Positions 1 through 5,572 of a DNA stretch of 8,277 bases are shown piece by piece (position 1 is the stretch's first letter; each line of letters starts with the position of its first letter). The translations under genes and the position numbers were made by a program. The stretch comes from JBOHHM01 sp050725495. GTDB lineage: Bacteria > Pseudomonadota > Gammaproteobacteria > Burkholderiales > Burkholderiaceae_C. The notes below the pieces were generated by a model, which had not been told where the DNA came from, did no database searches, and saw nothing but the letters and a program-made list of their open reading frames with translations. The DNA lies in NCBI GenBank assembly GCA_050725495.1, contig JBOHHM010000214.1, forward strand, positions 1 to 8,277. Reading direction: 5' to 3'.

Positions 1-17
1 GCTATTAAAACAGTAGC
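1..17. repeat. 17-bp GCTA..TAGC stem-loop element, copy 1
   Basis: The sequence GCTATTAAAACAGTAGC can fold into a 6-bp stem (GCUAUU with AGUAGC, one G-U pair) with the 5-nt loop AAAAC. It ends 2 nt before the first start codon of the TadA gene, where a Shine-Dalgarno sequence would normally sit. Related 17-mers starting GCT and ending AGC lie at 1945-1961, 6293-6309 and 8085-8101. From memory, such GCTA..TAGC elements are common in Comamonadaceae genomes; that is recollection, not something the window proves. The element may extend upstream of the window. Confidence 0.5.
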
Positions 18-19
18 AA

Positions 20-1393
20 ATGATGAGTGATTCAGACTTCATGCAACTCGCGCTGGCGCAGGCGCGCGAGGCCATGGCTGCAGGCGAAGTGCCAGTGGGT
101 GCCCTGGTCGTCAAGGACGGCGAAGTCATCGCCACGGGCCGCAATGCGCCGATCGACGGCAACGACCCGACAGCTCACGCCGAGATCGTGGCCTTGCGGG
201 CGGCCGCGCAGGCGCTGGGCAACTACCGGCTCGACGGCTGCGAACTGTTTGTCACGTTGGAGCCCTGCGCCATGTGCAGCGGGGCCATGCTGCATGCGCG
301 CCTCAAGCGCCTGGTGTTCGGCGCGGCAGATCCAAAGACCGGAGCGGCGGGTTCGGTGCTCGACCTGTTCGCCCTTGACCGGATCAACCACCAGACGCAA
401 GTGCAGGGCGGGGTGCTGGCGGACGAGTCGGCTGCATTGCTCAAGGATTTTTTTCGGCGAAAACGCAATGAGGCCCGAATGAACGGGCAGCCGCTGCGCG
501 AGGACGCGCTGCGTACACCCCAGTCGCGATTTGCCGCTCTGCCTGGTTATCCCTGGGACCCCCGCTACGTGAACGACTTGCCTGCGTTGGCCGGCCTGCG
601 CATGCATTACCTCGACGAGGGGCCGGAGGACGCGCCGCTGACCTACCTCTGCCTGCACGGCAACCCGGCCTGGAGCTACCTGTACCGCAAGATGATTCCC
701 GTGTTCACGACGGCCGGACACCGGGTCGTGGCGCCTGACCTGATCGGCTTTGGCAAGAGCGACAAGCCCAAGCGGGAGGCGGCCCACAGTTTCAGCTGGC
801 ACCGGCAGGTGCTGCTGGAATTCATCGATCGGCTCGATCTGGACCGCATCGTGTTGGTGGTGCAGGACTGGGGCGGCCTGCTGGGCCTGACCCTGCCCCT
901 GGCCACGCCGCAGCGCTACCGGGGCCTGCTGGTGATGAATACGGCGCTGGGAACCGGCGATGTGCCTCTGAGCCCCGGCTTTTTGGCCTGGCGCGAGATG
1001 TGCGCGAAAAACCCGGAGTTCGATGTGGCCCGGCTGTTCGCCCGTGGTGACCCGCAAATGAGCGCCGAGGAGTGCGCCGCCTACAGCGCGCCGTTTCCCG
1101 ACAAGGGGCACCGCGCCGCCTTGCGCGCGTTCCCGCCCATGGTGCCCGAGTTCCCCGAGGCGGACGGTGCTGCCGTGTCCCGCCAAGCCCGCGAGTTCTG
1201 GCGCGAGCGCTGGAACGGCCAGACCCTGATGGCCATAGGCGCGCAAGACCCGGTGCTGGGCCCACCGGTGATGCAGGGCCTGCGGCAACTGATTCGCGGT
1301 TGCCCGGAACCGCTGGTGATAGCGCAGGCCGGGCATTTTGTGCAGGAGCACGGCGAACAGGTGGCCGAGAGCGCGGTGAGTTTTTTCCGCTGA
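20..1393 (+). CDS. tadA: TadA tRNA adenosine deaminase fused to a DhlA-like haloalkane dehalogenase
   Basis: One uninterrupted 457-residue frame. Residues 1-150 are a full-length TadA, which converts A34 to inosine in tRNA-Arg(ACG). It has the zinc and catalytic motif HAE (H53, E55), the PCAMC motif (C83, C86) and the usual C-terminal basic helix beginning DFFRRKR. Residues 154-457 are a full haloalkane dehalogenase, an alpha/beta-hydrolase that cleaves carbon-halogen bonds to give alcohol and halide: HGNP (213-216), nucleophile D283 followed by halide-binding W284, second halide Trp W324, acid D410 and H439. The D410-H439 spacing of 29 equals that of D260-H289 in DhlA as I recall it, so this is subfamily HLD-I. 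Both halves look catalytically complete and cytosolic. Start choice (20 or 23) is uncertain, as neither has a good Shine-Dalgarno sequence. ldcA follows after 50 nt. Whether the product is one fused chain or partly two is open (see the internal start at 479). Confidence 0.88.
   Translation: MMSDSDFMQLALAQAREAMAAGEVPVGALVVKDGEVIATGRNAPIDGNDPTAHAEIVALRAAAQALGNYRLDGCELFVTLEPCAMCSGAMLHARLKRLVFGAADPKTGAAGSVLDLFALDRINHQTQVQGGVLADESAALLKDFFRRKRNEARMNGQPLREDALRTPQSRFAALPGYPWDPRYVNDLPALAGLRMHYLDEGPEDAPLTYLCLHGNPAWSYLYRKMIPVFTTAGHRVVAPDLIGFGKSDKPKREAAHSFSWHRQVLLEFIDRLDLDRIVLVVQDWGGLLGLTLPLATPQRYRGLLVMNTALGTGDVPLSPGFLAWREMCAKNPEFDVARLFARGDPQMSAEECAAYSAPFPDKGHRAALRAFPPMVPEFPEADGAAVSRQAREFWRERWNGQTLMAIGAQDPVLGPPVMQGLRQLIRGCPEPLVIAQAGHFVQEHGEQVAESAVSFFR
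446..482 (+). other. T7 slippery tract at the TadA-dehalogenase junction
   Basis: Seven T residues at 448-454 lie in phase as GAT TTT TTT CGG, which gives the perfect heptamer T TTT TTT. In frame zero the conserved TadA ending FFRRKR is kept and the frame runs on into the dehalogenase. A minus-1 slip adds S-A-K-T-Q and stops at TGA 469-471. A plus-1 slip or loss of one T adds a short tail ending M-R-P-E and stops at TGA 480-482, overlapping the internal ATG at 479 as ATGA. Slippage in either direction would therefore release free TadA. That slippage occurs is inference; the tract and the stops are read directly. Confidence 0.4.
479..1393 (+). CDS. Haloalkane dehalogenase moiety with possible internal start
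   Basis: An ATG at 479 (codon 154 of the fused frame) lies exactly where a stand-alone dehalogenase would begin. GAGG at 470-473 is 5 nt upstream, a plausible ribosome binding site. Starting here gives 304 residues, close to the roughly 300-310 residues of DhlA-type enzymes, with nucleophile D130, halide tryptophans W131 and W171, acid D257 and H286 in this numbering. The two tryptophans are 40 residues apart against 50 in DhlA (W125, W175), which fits lack of the short cap-domain duplications known in DhlA. The Asn of HGNP and the two tryptophans favour a dehalogenase over an epoxide hydrolase. The physiological substrate cannot be told. This is an alternative product of the fused frame, not an additional locus. 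Confidence 0.45.
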   Translation: MNGQPLREDALRTPQSRFAALPGYPWDPRYVNDLPALAGLRMHYLDEGPEDAPLTYLCLHGNPAWSYLYRKMIPVFTTAGHRVVAPDLIGFGKSDKPKREAAHSFSWHRQVLLEFIDRLDLDRIVLVVQDWGGLLGLTLPLATPQRYRGLLVMNTALGTGDVPLSPGFLAWREMCAKNPEFDVARLFARGDPQMSAEECAAYSAPFPDKGHRAALRAFPPMVPEFPEADGAAVSRQAREFWRERWNGQTLMAIGAQDPVLGPPVMQGLRQLIRGCPEPLVIAQAGHFVQEHGEQVAESAVSFFR

Positions 1394-1443
1394 ACCGGGC
1401 AGTACGCGGATGCCGAACGACGGCGCAATGGGATACTTCGCCC

Positions 1444-2406
1444 ATGAAAAAACATGTGTACATCTATTCGCCGTCGAGCGCCGTGCGCAACAAGGCTGCG
1501 TTTCGGCGCGGCGTGGCGCGCCTGAAGGCGCTGGGTCATGAGGTCGAGATCGACGAAGCTGCGCTGCACAGCCACATGCGCTTCGCCGGAGACGACGAAA
1601 CCCGGCTGGCCGCGATTCACCGGGCGGCCGCCAGCGGTGCCGATGTGGCCCTGATTTCACGTGGCGGCTACGGCCTGACCCGCATCCTGCCTCTGATCAA
1701 CTACAAGGCGGTGGCCAAAGCCATCGACAAGGGCACGGAGTTTGTGGGCTTGAGCGACTTCACGGCGTTCCAGTGCGCCTTGCTGGCCAAGACCGGGGCC
1801 GTCACCTGGGCCGGGCCGGCACTGGGCGAGGACTTCGGCGTCGAGGGAACGCCCGATGACATCATGGAGGCCTGCTTTGACGACCTGATCAGCGGCCAAG
1901 GGGAGGGCGCCGGCTGGCGCCTGCCCAGGGAGGCAGGCTTGGTTGCTCCCAATTTGATAGCAGGTGGCGCCCTGAAGGATGGGGTCAGCAACTCATGGGG
2001 CATCAGACAAGCGGTGTTGTGGGGCGGCAACCTGTCGGTCCTGGCCTCGCTGGCGGGAACGCCTTACCTGCCAGCCATCGAGCGCGGCATTCTGTTTCTG
2101 GAAGACATCCACGAACACCCCTACCGGATCGAGCGCATGCTCACGCAACTGCTGCACGCGGGGGTTCTCGCACGGCAAAAGGCGATTTTGCTGGGGCAGT
2201 TCACCAACTACACCCTGGTGCCCCACGACAAGGGCTACAAGCTGCAGACCGTGGTGACTTGGCTGCGCAGCCAGCTGAAGGTGCCGGTGCTGACCCAGCT
2301 GCCGTTCGGTCATGTGGCGACCAAGGTGCTGCTGCCGGTGGGGGCCTGCGTCAGCCTGGCGGTGGAAGACCGCGACGCCTTCGTGCTCTGGGGGCACCGC
2401 CACTGA
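1444..2406 (+). CDS. ldcA: LD-carboxypeptidase (murein tetrapeptide carboxypeptidase, family S66)
   Basis: Encodes 320 residues. The family removes the terminal D-Ala from the L-Lys/meso-DAP-D-Ala bond of murein tetrapeptides during cytoplasmic peptidoglycan recycling. Visible signatures are SRGGYG (72-77), nucleophile S104 in GLSDFT, WGGNLSVLASLAGTPY (193-208), the acid E220 in LFLEDI and H290 in FGHVATK, a complete Ser-Glu-His triad. No signal peptide. The start at 1444 is chosen because the protein opens with the family's first strand (KKHVYIYSPSSAV); the frame is open further upstream only as a shadow of the dehalogenase. The ribosome site is weak (GGGA about 10 nt upstream). S104 to E220 is 116 residues against 102 in the Pseudomonas enzyme as I remember it (S115, E217). 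The excess lies in the linker at 160-190, where a 17-bp repeat-like element is translated. Probably co-transcribed with the fused gene upstream. Confidence 0.92.
   Translation: MKKHVYIYSPSSAVRNKAAFRRGVARLKALGHEVEIDEAALHSHMRFAGDDETRLAAIHRAAASGADVALISRGGYGLTRILPLINYKAVAKAIDKGTEFVGLSDFTAFQCALLAKTGAVTWAGPALGEDFGVEGTPDDIMEACFDDLISGQGEGAGWRLPREAGLVAPNLIAGGALKDGVSNSWGIRQAVLWGGNLSVLASLAGTPYLPAIERGILFLEDIHEHPYRIERMLTQLLHAGVLARQKAILLGQFTNYTLVPHDKGYKLQTVVTWLRSQLKVPVLTQLPFGHVATKVLLPVGACVSLAVEDRDAFVLWGHRH
1945..1961. repeat. 17-bp GCT..TAGC element inside ldcA
   Basis: GCTCCCAATTTGATAGC has the same length and the same GCT and TAGC ends as the element at 1-17 but only 9 of 17 identical bases, so membership is tentative. 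It is translated as A168-P-N-L-I-A173 in the linker between the nucleophile region and the WGGN motif of LdcA. The surrounding linker looks longer than usual for the family. Confidence 0.3.
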
Positions 2407-2408
2407 GC

Positions 2409-2431
2409 GGGCTTCAGCCCATCAGCGGGCT
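2409..2431. terminator. Possible stem-loops at the convergent gene ends
   Basis: GGGCT (2409-2413) can pair with AGCCC (2416-2420), or AGCCC can instead pair with GGGCT (2427-2431) across a 6-nt loop. The two hairpins share one arm and sit where ldcA and the minus-strand gene meet. Neither is followed by a T run on either strand, and the region codes for the C-terminus of the minus-strand protein, so intrinsic termination is doubtful. Confidence 0.2.
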
Positions 2432-2758
2432 GGGCCGTGAGCTCATGCCGCTCGGCAGCAGCCCCTGGAACAGGCTTGTGATGCTGTCGATTTTTTGGCG
2501 GGCCGCGGCCTCGCCCTGCAGGCTGGCCAGGGCGGCCATCAGGTCTCCGCGCAAATACCAGAGCGCCGTGATGTCAGCGGCAAAGCGCACCCGGCGCGAG
2601 ACCTGGGGAAAACGCTCACTGCCAGTCGTTCCCAGGGCATCCAGCATGGCTTGCCGAATATCTTCGGTCCTATGGGCCATGACAGACTTCGATACGGGTG
2701 TCGAGTGGCTCAGCAGGCCGTAAAAACTGGTTCTAAAATTGAGTTTGATCCAACGCAT
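2414..2758 (-). CDS. Small conserved-looking protein of unknown function
   Basis: Encodes 114 residues if it starts at 2758 (MRWIKLNFRTSFYGLL), or 88 if it starts at the internal ATG at 2680 (MAHRTEDIRQAML). I favour the longer form because the N-terminal segment looks protein-like and a TATATT box lies about 33 nt upstream; neither start has a strong ribosome site. The sequence is mixed charged and helical, without signal peptide, membrane segment, Cys/His cluster or recognised motif. The segment ERFPQVSRRVRFAADITALW and the following LRGDLMAALA look like a compact alpha-helical fold. It faces ldcA with a 7-nt gap and diverges from the aldehyde dehydrogenase. I do not recognise the family; it resembles lineage-restricted betaproteobacterial hypotheticals. 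A real gene is likely because it fills a gap between well-defined genes and no better frame competes, but function is unknown. Confidence 0.65.
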   Translation of the reverse strand: MRWIKLNFRTSFYGLLSHSTPVSKSVMAHRTEDIRQAMLDALGTTGSERFPQVSRRVRFAADITALWYLRGDLMAALASLQGEAAARQKIDSITSLFQGLLPSGMSSRPSPLMG

Positions 2759-2791
2759 GTTCTTGCTTCAACGACGTCTTTTCTGCAACCC

Positions 2792-2819
2792 AATATAGCT
2801 TTGGTTTGTGACACCTTAA
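2792..2819 (-). promoter_or_regulatory. Putative promoter of the minus-strand small gene
   Basis: On the minus strand TATATT (2797-2792, five of six matches to TATAAT) follows a weak -35 TTAAGG (2819-2814, three of six) at a 16-nt spacing. The expected transcript start would lie about 25 nt before the ATG at 2758. It is a sequence match only. Confidence 0.3.
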
Positions 2820-2849
2820 GGCGAGATGAATCAAGGTGCAAGTGATGGA

Positions 2850-2901
2850 TTCACTGACCGTCACCTAAAAACAACATGTAAATCAATAGCTTGTCAGTGA
2901 A
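2850..2901. repeat. 9-bp inverted repeat in the divergent region
   Basis: TTCACTGAC (2850-2858) and GTCAGTGAA (2893-2901) are perfect reverse complements separated by 34 nt. The TCACT part can alternatively pair with AGTGA at 2841-2845 to make a 5-bp hairpin with the loop TGGAT. It could be a paired regulator site for the divergent genes, or chance: a 9-bp pair is only mildly surprising in 300 nt. Confidence 0.3.
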
Positions 2902-3002
2902 ACGTAAAGTGTTTGTCGATGGCGGCATCCGGTTGCGCACGAGTCCTGGTCCCGTTGTGATTGGCGACTCGACCGGCTCGTCAAGCCCATCGGGCTCGCT
3001 AT

Positions 3003-3032
3003 CAATGCAAGAAATGCGGCCTATTTCATAAT
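3003..3032 (+). promoter_or_regulatory. Weak putative promoter of the aldehyde dehydrogenase
   Basis: CATAAT at 3027-3032 matches the -10 consensus at five of six positions. The best -35 is poor (ATGCAA at 3005-3010, 16-nt spacing). The 5' leader would be about 20 nt. No Shine-Dalgarno sequence is visible before the ATG at 3059. Confidence 0.22.
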
Positions 3033-3058
3033 CAAAGCTTGCTCAGCTCGTCATACTC

Positions 3059-4479
3059 ATGAAAACCTATCCATCGCACTACATCAATGGCCAGTGGGTG
3101 GCCGCCCGGTCCGTAGAAACATTTGCCGTGCACGACTCCAGCACGGAAGAGGTCATGGCCACGGTGCCAGCGGGAACGGCCGACGAGGCGGCCCAGGCGG
3201 TGCTGGCGGCGCGTGCGGCGTTTGAGTCCTGGTCGTCGCTGCCCGTCGAAACGCGCGCTGGTTACCTGGACAGGATCTCCGCGGGCCTGAAGGCGCGCAT
3301 GGACGAGATCGCCACCGCGATCGCGCGCGAAGTCGGCATGCCGCTCAAGCTGGCGCGCGCGGTGCAGGTAGGCGGGCCGGTGTGGAACTGGGCCAATTTC
3401 GCCAAGGTGGCGCGCGCTTTTGAATGGGAGACGAAGGTAGGCAACTCGCTGGTGGTGCGCGAGCCCATCGGCGTGGTGGGCTGCATCACCCCCTGGAACT
3501 TCCCGCTCAACCAGATCACGCTCAAGGTTGCGCCAGCGCTTGCGGCCGGCTGCACCGTGGTACTCAAGCCCAGCGAGATCGCACCGGTGAACGCCATGAT
3601 CCTGGCCGAGATCATTCACGAAGCGGGTTTGCCCCGCGGCGTGTTCAACCTGGTCAACGGCGCCGGCCCGGTGGTGGGCGAGGTGCTGGCCACACACCTG
3701 GAAGTCGACATGGTGAGCTTCACCGGCTCCACCCGCGCCGGCAAGCGGGTGGCTGAGCTCGCCGCGCAAACCGTCAAGCGGGTGGCGCTGGAGCTGGGCG
3801 GCAAGTCGGCCAGCGTGATCCTGCCAGACGCCGACCTGGAAGCCGCCGTCAAGGGCACGATTTCGGCCTGCCTGCTCAACAGCGGCCAGACCTGCTCGGC
3901 CCACACCCGCATGCTGGTGCCTGAGAGCCGTTACGAGGAGGTCAAGGCGCTGGCCCAGAGTGCGATTGCCAAATTCAGCGTGGGCCCCAGCCTGGAGGAA
4001 AGCAGCAAGCTGGGCCCGCTGGTCAGCGCCGCACAGCGCGACCGGGTGCTTGGCTTGATTGAGCAGGGTGTCAAGGAAGGCGCCGAAGTGATTGCTGGCG
4101 GTCCCGCCAAACCGGCGCTCGAAAAGGGCTACTTTGTGCAGCCGACCATACTGCGGGTCAAGCCCGCGGATACCTTGGCACGCGAGGAAATCTTCGGCCC
4201 GGTGCTGGTCGTGTTGACCTACCGGGATGAGGACGAGGCGGTGAAAATCGCCAACGACAGCATCTACGGTCTGGGCGGCGGGGTCTGGAGCACCGATGCG
4301 GCTCGAGCGATCGCTGTGGCGCGCCGCATGCGCACGGGCCAAGTCGACATCAACGGCGGCCATTCAATGCCAACGCGCCGTTTGGCGGCTACAAGCAGTC
4401 CGGCAACGGCCGAGAGAACGGCGTTTTTGGTTTTGAAGAATTCCTGGAGTTCAAATCGCTGCAGTTCAAGACACCCTGA
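3059..4479 (+). pseudogene. NAD(P)-dependent aldehyde dehydrogenase with C-terminal frameshift
   Basis: Residues 1-434 read as a normal class I/II-type aldehyde dehydrogenase, which oxidises aldehydes to carboxylates in the cytosol. Signatures are PWNFP (N147), KPSE (K170), FTGSTRAG (221-228, nucleotide-binding loop), general base E245 in LELGGKS, nucleophile C279 in SGQTCS and E377 in EEIFGPV. After QVDINGG (ending at 4360) frame zero gives an unrelated tail and stops at 4498. The proper C-terminus FNANAPFGGYKQSGNGRENG followed by FEEFLEFKSLQFK continues in another frame from 4363 to TGA 4477-4479. One base is missing near 4361, most simply a C from a CCC run (GGC CCA TTC read as GGC CAT TC). 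Repaired length would be 473 residues, normal for the family. The substrate is not determinable. It may be a real mutation or a sequencing error; the shift removes the conserved C-terminal strand used in oligomerisation, so the encoded enzyme is probably impaired. Confidence 0.85.
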
Positions 4480-4489
4480 GCGGGGCCGC

Positions 4490-4516
4490 TTGCTCTAAAC
4501 TTGGCGTGTATATAAC
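4490..4516 (+). promoter_or_regulatory. Weak putative promoter of the cyclase gene
   Basis: An AT-rich box TATATAAC (4509-4516) stands out in the 54-nt gap after the aldehyde dehydrogenase stop. Candidate -35 hexamers are poor (TTGCTC at 4490-4495, 15-nt spacing to TATAAC). It may allow transcription independent of the upstream gene. AGGG at 4529-4532 is only 1 nt from the ATG, so it is a poor ribosome site. Confidence 0.28.
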
Positions 4517-4533
4517 AGCGCAACGTTCAGGGC

Positions 4534-5487
4534 ATGACTGCAACCAGCACCGTCGTTTTTGCAGACCTCACGGGAAGCACGGGCGTTTTCGAGACGCTGG
4601 GCAACGCCAAAGCGACGCAAGCCATCACCCGACTGACACATTGGATAGGCCAGGTTTGTGAGGCTCATGCGGGTCGGGTGGTCAAGAATCTGGGCGATGG
4701 TGTGCTGGCCGTGTTCCCCTCTGGCGCGAATGCGGTCGACGCTGTTGTGGCGATGCAACGCGATCATCAAAAGCGCATTCTGAAATGGCCGGAGAATTTG
4801 CGCATGCGACTGCAGGTCGGCGTGGCCAGCGGTGAGATCGTCGAAGTCGATGGTGACTGCTATGGCGACGCCGTGAACGTGGCCTCAAGGCTGAGTGATC
4901 TTTCCGGCGCCGACCAGATCTTGGCGACCGACACCGTGGTGCAGCAGCTGTCATCCAAGGAAGTGCGCTTTCGCAGTCTGGGTGCCATCAACATCCGGGG
5001 CAAGGCCGAAGCCCGTGTGGTCTACCGCATCGAATGGCAGGCCGAGCTGGCCACGGACCTGCTGACCATGCCGGCAACCCTGGAGCAGCTCGCTCCCCCG
5101 TCTGACTTCATGCTGGGGCAGATCGAGTTGTCGTGGCTGGACGTCAATGCCCATTTCAACGCGTCCGATCTTCCCATCCATCTGGGGCGGGTGGTGGAGG
5201 CCGAATTCGTGGTGAACGACCCGCGCGTGTCGCGCATGCACGCCAAGATCGAGTGGCGCCACGGCACTTTTGTGCTGACCGACATCAGCAGCTATGGCAC
5301 CTGGGTTCGTTTTGACGGCAGCAGCGCCGAGCTGGCCCTGCGCCGTGAGGAGTGCGTCCTGCATGGCAAGGGCGAGATCGCCCTGGGCGCTCCCTTCAGC
5401 GACTTCACCGTGCCCACGGTCAGTTTCAACCTGTCGGACGGGTCCGTGGCGCTGACGCACCGAGGGGCGGGCTGGGGACTGCGCTGA
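4534..5487 (+). CDS. Class III adenylate cyclase with C-terminal FHA domain
   Basis: Encodes 317 residues, soluble. Residues 5-170 form a class III nucleotide cyclase domain that would make cAMP from ATP. All canonical residues are visible: metal-binding D11 (FADLTGST) and D55 (KNLGDGV), adenine-selecting K51 and D108, transition-state N115 and R119 in GDAVNVASRL. The D11-D55 (44), K51-D55 (4) and N115-R119 (4) spacings match mycobacterial Rv1625c as I recall it. Residues about 195-300 form an FHA domain, a phosphothreonine-binding fold: HLGR (216-219), SRMHAKI (233-239) and SSYGTW (252-257). The usual Asn of the NGT signature is Tyr254, which may alter binding. The start is supported because the cyclase fold begins right after it (TSTVVFADLTGS). 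It is 54 nt behind the aldehyde dehydrogenase and 85 nt ahead of the acylase. A kinase-controlled cyclase is a reasonable inference; no kinase lies in the window. Confidence 0.9.
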   Translation: MTATSTVVFADLTGSTGVFETLGNAKATQAITRLTHWIGQVCEAHAGRVVKNLGDGVLAVFPSGANAVDAVVAMQRDHQKRILKWPENLRMRLQVGVASGEIVEVDGDCYGDAVNVASRLSDLSGADQILATDTVVQQLSSKEVRFRSLGAINIRGKAEARVVYRIEWQAELATDLLTMPATLEQLAPPSDFMLGQIELSWLDVNAHFNASDLPIHLGRVVEAEFVVNDPRVSRMHAKIEWRHGTFVLTDISSYGTWVRFDGSSAELALRREECVLHGKGEIALGAPFSDFTVPTVSFNLSDGSVALTHRGAGWGLR

Positions 5488-5562
5488 GCGCATCGGGCCA
5501 CAGCGCCTGACTTGAATCATCATGGCGACCGGGGCAGCAGTCCGCCGGCGCGCACAAGAGGA

Positions 5563-5567
5563 GGAGG
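5563..5567 (+). promoter_or_regulatory. Strong ribosome binding site deciding the acylase start
   Basis: GGAGG within a longer AAGAGGAGGAGG run (5556-5567), 5 nt before ATG 5573. It selects this start over the in-frame ATG at 5522, which would add 17 residues rich in Arg, Glu and Ala in front of the membrane segment. Confidence 0.8.
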
Positions 5568-5572
5568 CACAC

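Larger units (their letters stand above)
2759..3058. other. 300-nt divergent intergenic region
   Basis: Lies between the starts of the minus-strand small gene and the aldehyde dehydrogenase and is less GC-rich than its surroundings. It holds a weak promoter for each side, a 9-bp inverted repeat (2850-2858 with 2893-2901) and a short hairpin AGCCC-ATC-GGGCT at about 2984-2996. Short GCTA/TAGC half-motifs occur at 2796-2799, 2887-2890 and 2998-3001. A GTG-started frame of 44 codons (2897-3031) is present but has no ribosome site and no recognisable product. No RNA gene is recognisable. Confidence 0.5.

Noticed and set aside
1072..1443. Upstream extension of the ldcA frame
   Set aside because: It lies out of frame inside the dehalogenase gene; the family N-terminus begins at ATG 1444.
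32..1660. 542-codon open frame on the minus strand opposite tadA-dehalogenase and ldcA
   Set aside because: Antisense shadow of GC-rich genes; the product is His/Arg/Gln-rich without motifs, while the plus strand carries complete catalytic signatures.
2897..3031. 44-codon GTG-started frame in the intergenic region
   Set aside because: No ribosome binding site, no recognisable product and no clear codon bias.
3032..4363. 443-codon minus-strand frame opposite the aldehyde dehydrogenase
   Set aside because: Same shadow effect; low-complexity Ala/Arg/His composition and no recognisable domain.
5481..5506. Stem GCGCTG/CAGCGC at the end of the cyclase gene as a terminator
   Set aside because: Only 6 bp with a 14-nt loop and no T run; termination there is not supported.
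5522..5572. Earlier in-frame ATG for the acylase
   Set aside because: No ribosome site, and the added 17 residues would precede a normal signal segment; ATG 5573 has GGAGG at 5 nt.
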